Shown here: positions 60,167 through 64,000 of the stretch, one piece after another | Position numbering within the stretch: position 1 is the stretch's first letter | Layout: each line of letters begins with the position of its first letter | Assembly (NCBI GenBank): GCA_047974565.1 | Contig: JBKECN010000034.1 | Location: 62,001-126,000, forward strand | Length of the DNA stretch: 64,000 nucleotides | Reading direction: 5' to 3' | DNA from: JBDIAG01 sp047974565 | Lineage (GTDB): Bacteria; Actinomycetota; Actinomycetes; Actinomycetales; CAWJMD01 | The notes under the pieces: generated by a model | Seen by the model: only the letters and a program-made list of their open reading frames with translations | Databases searched by the model: none | Told to the model about the DNA's origin: nothing | Position numbers and translations under genes: made by a program

Positions 60167-61108
60167 ATGGCTCAGGTGAAGTTGCTCATGGTGCTCACCG
60201 AGAACGACGCGATCGTGCCCCCACGCGATCTGGCCGGCCTGATCGAGGTAGCCGTCGAGGCGGAGGCGCATGGCATCGACGGGGTGATGCTCAGCGAACA
60301 CGTGCTGATGGGGCCCAGCGCCGGAGCGAACGGGGTGATGAGCAACCTTCGGGACTACGCCGCTCCCGGCAACCAGTCACCGGCCACGGCGTGGCCGAGT
60401 TCGATCGTCATGCTGTCGGCGATCGCCCAGGTCACCACCCGACTCCGGCTGGTCGCCGGCGCGATCATCGCGCCGCTGCGGCATCCACTGTTGCTGGCCA
60501 AGGAACTCGGCACGCTCGACCTGCTCTCGCAGGGGCGTCTCGTCGTGCTGCCGACGGTGAGCTGGCATCGGGACGAGTACGAGGCGCTCGGCGTGGACTT
60601 CCGCCGCCGGGGGGCGATCCTGGACGAGCAGCTGGAGGTGCTGGCCAAGGCGTGGGGTCCGTACCCGATCAGCCACGAGGGCCCCCGTTTCGGGTTCGGC
60701 GAGGTGTGGCTCGAGCCGGGCGCCCACACCCAGGCCGGCCCGAGGATGTGGTTCGGCGGGTCCAGCATGCACCCGGCCCTGGCCCAGCGGATCGCCCGGT
60801 ACGGCCACGGCCTCAACCCGTTCGGACCCTTGACCCAGGCAGACCTGGACACCCTCGGCGCGGCGATGGCCGCCCAGGGGCGCGACCTCGCCGAACTCGA
60901 GCTCATCGGCGGGATCCGCGGCACGTTCGACGGCCCGGACGCCATCGCCGACCTCGACCAGGCACTCGCGACCCTGCCCGACCAACTCGCCCAGGGATAC
61001 ACGACGATCTGCTTCAAGCCGGCGATGTTCGTCCGGGAGGTGGCCGACCTGCCGGCGTTCTACGACGAGCTGACGTCCAAGGTCGAGGCGATAGCCCGTC
61101 AGGTGTGA
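60167..61108 (+). CDS. LLM-class flavin/F420-dependent oxidoreductase
   Basis: A 313-residue bacterial-luciferase-like TIM barrel. VMLSEHVLMGP, VMLSAIAQVTTRLRLVAG, RHPLLLAKELGTLDLLSQGRL, SWHRDEYEALGVDF and MWFGGSSMHPALAQRIAR are the family landmarks. In Actinobacteria such enzymes often use coenzyme F420. The substrate is not predictable. GAGGAG lies 9 bases before the ATG. Confidence 0.9.
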   Translation: MAQVKLLMVLTENDAIVPPRDLAGLIEVAVEAEAHGIDGVMLSEHVLMGPSAGANGVMSNLRDYAAPGNQSPATAWPSSIVMLSAIAQVTTRLRLVAGAIIAPLRHPLLLAKELGTLDLLSQGRLVVLPTVSWHRDEYEALGVDFRRRGAILDEQLEVLAKAWGPYPISHEGPRFGFGEVWLEPGAHTQAGPRMWFGGSSMHPALAQRIARYGHGLNPFGPLTQADLDTLGAAMAAQGRDLAELELIGGIRGTFDGPDAIADLDQALATLPDQLAQGYTTICFKPAMFVREVADLPAFYDELTSKVEAIARQV

Positions 61109-61884
61109 GCGAAGCAGGTAACGAGCACAAGGGTGTCACGACCGGCCGAATCTGGCACGCTCATCGTAGAGCATCTCGGTGTCCCACCCGCCCCGATGGA
61201 ACGGGCTCGCCCCGGCCACCGAACGCCCGTGTAATCGGCCCGTCTGATGCGTGCACCCTTTGGCGCGGCCGTGTCCGGCCGCGGACACGCCAAGCATGCT
61301 GGTCGAGATTCTCGACACTGGCCGGAAACTTGAAGAAGCGCACCGGAGCCTCCTTGGCGCCTCAACCAGCGTCCCGCCTGAGACGATCATCGGGCGACCG
61401 ATGCCTAACGCAGCCCCCCGCTTGGACTGCGCGCCTCACCCCCTAGGTGGCCGCCTGCGTGTAGCCGACCGCTCAACGTCCAAGCACGCCCAAGCATGGA
61501 AAGTCCGCCCGCTCCCTCGACCTGAATCACGCGATGCGCCCGTGCCAGGTGGCCGTCGAGTCAGAGATCCATGTACGAAGGCAACAACCGTGCGCCTACC
61601 GGGTGTGATGGCCTCCGCCGACGACCTCCTCGACTCAATGAGGCCCGACTGATCGAAGTCAGCCCTGGCTCGTCGGGTCAGCCAAGCACTCCACCGATGC
61701 CTGTTCGCGACACGCCTGAAACTTGGGGACGCGTCCTGGCTCCAGCGTCGCTGTGGCCAACACGTCGAGGGCGCTAGCATTTCGCACTGATCGGGCAGGG
61801 CACGCGTCAGCTCCTGGACGCGTCCCAGAGAAGGCGGAAGATGCGAGGCGCGTCGCTGCTGCCACCTGCCACCCTTGGGAGAAG
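61109..61884. other. 776-bp gene-free segment before the methyltransferase locus
   Basis: Only short, unconvincing ORFs on both strands. Contains a perfect hairpin GTGTCCG-GCCG-CGGACAC (61271-61288), possibly ending transcription from the left, and two copies of CCAAGCATG (61288-61296 region and 61489-61499 region). Composition becomes more AT-rich towards 62000, marking the likely boundary of acquired DNA. Confidence 0.55.
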
Positions 61885-62085
61885 ATGAAGACCGTGACAG
61901 TGATGGAGGGCCCCGCAGTGGACGATCTTGTCGAGGTCTCCAAGGCGGCACCCTTGCCGGAAGTGACAGCCGCACCGGTCCTGTCACTCGCTCCGACGAA
62001 CGACGCGCCCGGAAGCTGGGTTGACCCCGACTGCCGGTTAAGTATCTCAAGACAGGCATATTTAGCAGGGCAGGTATGCGGATGA
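61885..62085 (+). CDS. Small ORF overlapping the methyltransferase start
   Basis: A 66-codon frame, MKTVTVMEGPAVDDLVEVS through a C-terminal SISRQAYLAGQVCG, with GGGAG 4-5 bases before the ATG. Its stop overlaps the methyltransferase ATG 62076 by 10 bases, which would allow translational coupling. The first 45 residues are Ala/Pro/Val-rich. I recognise no family; it may be a leader or control peptide, or a chance ORF. Confidence 0.35.
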   Translation: MKTVTVMEGPAVDDLVEVSKAAPLPEVTAAPVLSLAPTNDAPGSWVDPDCRLSISRQAYLAGQVCG

Positions 62086-63932
62086 CGGCGACTCGGACGT
62101 ACGGCGTGAAGTTGACACGGTCGACTCCGCTTGACCTTGACCGACACCGCGATGCGCCTCGACGAAAGCCTTGGCGCACGTGGGTCCAAGAGCAGGCCAC
62201 GCATGGCCCGATTGCGGTCGATCTATTCTCAGGAGCCGGCGGGCTAAGCCTTGGGCTGGAGGATGCGGGTTTCCGCGTCGTCCTCGCCGCAGACCACGAC
62301 GAGGCCGCGGTCCAAACGCACTTGGCAATGTTTCCCGGACTTTGTCTGGATCTCGATCTGGCCGAGTCAGACCGAGTTGACGGCCTTGTGGAGTTGCTTG
62401 ATGGAATCCAAGTAGACCTCATCGCCGGCGGTCCGCCTTGCCAGCCATTCTCGCGGGCGGGACGTTCCAAGATCCGCGATCTCGTCGACCGAGGGGTTCG
62501 CGAGCCCGTAGACCCACGCCGTGAGTTGTGGCGAACCTTCCTTGCGGTGGTAGAGCGGGTGCGGCCCCGGGCAGTGCTCATGGAGAACGTACCCGACATG
62601 GCGCTGGGTGATGACATGCGGACTGTCCGGTACATGGCCGACCGGCTCGAGGCCGCTGGTTTCGAGACGGACATGCGCATCATCGAGACGTGGCGGCACG
62701 GAGTCCCGCAGCACCGCCAGCGGTTGATATTGGTCGGCGTCCGCGACGGCGTCTTCGAGTGGCCCAAAGAGACCAACGAAGTCACTCTGCGCGACGCCAT
62801 TGGAGACCTACCGCCCCTCCGAGACACCGTCGGTGCACGGCAACTGAAGTACCATGGACCCAAGACCGCATATCAAGTTCGCGCGCGTCTCGATATGCCC
62901 GCATCCGACGCCAACATCATTCACGACCACTTTACGCGCGCGGTCCGTCCAGATGACCGGGAAGCGTTCAGGCTGATGGCGAAGGGCTATCGGTATCCGG
63001 AGCTACCCAGCCACCTGAAGCGATATCGCGATGACATCTTTGATGACAAGTACAACCGTCTGCGTTGGGACGCCCTCAGCCGATCCATCACCGCACACAT
63101 TGCAAAGGACGGCTACTGGTACATCCACCCCTCGGAGCACCGCACTCTCACAGTGCGTGAAGCCGCTCGTATTCAGACCTTCCCAGACCACTTTCGCTTC
63201 AGCGGGAGTCGCAGCGACGCCTTCCGGTTGATCGGCAACGCGGTGCCACCGCTTCTCGGGAGGGTAATCGGTGCCGCAACGCGTGACGCGCTGGAACGGA
63301 CCTCGAACGGCCAGGAAGTTCAGCCTGCAGACCGTCGGCGATTGGTCCGCCAAGCACTTCTCGACTGGTCGGCTGCTGCCACGGCACCCGCTTGGCGCCG
63401 AGTCAACGACCCATGGGCGGTACTTGTCGGTCTGATGGCTGGACGCGGCAACACCAAACTCGCGGACGAAATCCTCGACTTGTGCCCCGCCGTCGAGGAG
63501 GTAACCGCACACCGTGTCTCAAGGCTCGCCGACCGGTTTCGAACTCAGCGTGAGGCACGCGTCATCCGTCGGCTGCCGGAGGTCGCCATCGCGGTGGCGC
63601 GCAAGGGTTGGGACGCGGGAGCTTGGTCCACGGCTGCTCGCCTAGGACCATCGGATACACAGTGGGTGGAGGCGGTCGGCCTCGGCCTCAAGCACGTCGC
63701 CGCCACAGCCGGGACACTGCGCGTGTCAGGTCGGATAATGGGGGAGCCGGAAGCAGCCGGCGTCCATGGCCGAATGCTGCTGGCACAGGTCGTCGGCTAC
63801 TCCGACTCGGCAACCACAGTCACAGCCGCATTGGCTGGCCTCGGAGCGGACATCTGTGGTCCGACAGCTCGCTGCAGCAGTTGCCCACTGGTTGACATTT
63901 GTCTCGCCGCCAACAGCCCGGCGGTCGGTTAG
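62076..63932 (+). CDS. DNA cytosine-5 methyltransferase fused to Fe-S HhH-glycosylase-like domain
   Basis: A 618-residue protein. Methyltransferase, about 45-405: motif I DLFSGAGGLSLGLEDAGF, motif IV GGPPCQPFSRAG with catalytic Cys (about 121), motif VI ENVPDMALGDD, motif VIII QHRQRLILVGV and motif X RLIGNAVPPLL. Residues about 420-618 resemble EndoIII/MutY glycosylases: DPWAVLVGLMAGRGNTKLADEI, hairpin-like VGLGLKHVAATAG with the lysine position kept, and LAGLGADICGPTARCSSC then PLVDIC, a four-cysteine set Cys594-X5-Cys-X2-Cys-X5-Cys609. The usual catalytic Asp after the hairpin cannot be placed. A T:G mismatch repair activity coupled to methylation is a reasonable guess. Confidence 0.85.
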   Translation: MRMTATRTYGVKLTRSTPLDLDRHRDAPRRKPWRTWVQEQATHGPIAVDLFSGAGGLSLGLEDAGFRVVLAADHDEAAVQTHLAMFPGLCLDLDLAESDRVDGLVELLDGIQVDLIAGGPPCQPFSRAGRSKIRDLVDRGVREPVDPRRELWRTFLAVVERVRPRAVLMENVPDMALGDDMRTVRYMADRLEAAGFETDMRIIETWRHGVPQHRQRLILVGVRDGVFEWPKETNEVTLRDAIGDLPPLRDTVGARQLKYHGPKTAYQVRARLDMPASDANIIHDHFTRAVRPDDREAFRLMAKGYRYPELPSHLKRYRDDIFDDKYNRLRWDALSRSITAHIAKDGYWYIHPSEHRTLTVREAARIQTFPDHFRFSGSRSDAFRLIGNAVPPLLGRVIGAATRDALERTSNGQEVQPADRRRLVRQALLDWSAAATAPAWRRVNDPWAVLVGLMAGRGNTKLADEILDLCPAVEEVTAHRVSRLADRFRTQREARVIRRLPEVAIAVARKGWDAGAWSTAARLGPSDTQWVEAVGLGLKHVAATAGTLRVSGRIMGEPEAAGVHGRMLLAQVVGYSDSATTVTAALAGLGADICGPTARCSSCPLVDICLAANSPAVG

Positions 63933-64000
63933 TGGATTTGGCGAGGCTGGACGACGGGCGTACGTGCGTGCCACCGCGCCGCGAGATGCTCGGCTGCTAC
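63932..64000 (+). CDS. Start of a gene running off the right edge
   Basis: GTG 63932 shares one base with the methyltransferase stop (TAGTG) and opens a frame reading MDLARLDDGRTCVPPRREML to the window end with no stop. The tight overlap argues for a co-translated partner, perhaps the restriction enzyme or another modification-locus protein. Only 23 codons are visible, so no family can be given. Confidence 0.45.
   Translation, partial: MDLARLDDGRTCVPPRREMLGCY

Noticed and set aside
61251..61652. 133-codon plus-strand ORF in the gap after the LLM gene
   Set aside because: No recognisable domain, no Shine-Dalgarno and Pro/Arg-rich second half; could be a degraded gene but not supportable.
61436..62863. 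475-codon minus-strand frame opposite the methyltransferase
   Set aside because: Ser/Arg-rich antisense frame; the plus strand has all C5-methylase motifs.

Overview
The window is chromosomal DNA from a high-GC actinobacterium. Three things support this: the fabD-fabH-acpP-fabF order followed by a DUF3145 gene, the actinobacterial blocks glyS-dusB-dgt and zur/uppS/recO, and three genes (the XRE regulator, dnaG and the zinc-binding lipoprotein) whose -10-like box sits so close to the start codon that leaderless mRNAs are likely. An F420-type LLM oxidoreductase fits the same group. I cannot name the genus.

1-19.4 kb: part of an extracellular contractile injection system (eCIS, phage-tail-like) locus. 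On the minus strand, transcribed towards position 1, come DUF4255 protein, AAA+ ATPase, DUF4157 pseudo-protease, a frameshifted HExxH protein, an unknown protein, tail sheath, tail tube, a CxxC protein, a DUF6760 protein and a long disordered protein that runs off the left edge. Spike, baseplate and fibre genes are not in view and presumably lie further left. Facing away are a membrane FN3-SPOR protein, a zinc-ribbon membrane protein, two dynamin-like GTPases and a LuxR-type regulator without the receiver acidic pocket. A palindrome TGCCC-N4-GGGCA recurs in four intergenic regions here and is my candidate regulon site.

19.5-26.8 kb: housekeeping fatty-acid synthesis (fabD, fabH, acpP, fabF), DUF3145, two conserved unknowns, a GntR/HutC regulator and a CAT-anticodon tRNA.

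26.8-37.1 kb: a GGDEF-EAL membrane protein, then a tightly overlapping four-gene operon (transglutaminase-DUF2126, circularly permuted ATP-grasp/alpha-E, transglutaminase, zinc metallopeptidase) of the predicted peptide-ligation/modification type.

37.3-48.2 kb: a broken XRE-IrrE/PIN toxin-antitoxin-like module, a SAM methyltransferase, tRNA-Asn, dnaG, a 160-bp MITE-like element with TAA duplications, and a 2053-residue DUF4011-helicase-nuclease protein just behind it that looks like an antiphage effector.

48.2-61.1 kb: ECF sigma factor with DGPF partner, dgt, dusB, glyS, a monooxygenase-like ORF, a zinc-uptake operon with an embedded Zur box and zur itself, a kinase-like gene, uppS, recO and an LLM oxidoreductase.

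61.1-64 kb: a gene-poor, apparently acquired stretch. It holds a small ORF and a fused DNA cytosine-5 methyltransferase whose last 200 residues look like an Fe-S HhH DNA glycosylase, followed by the start of another gene that runs off the right edge.
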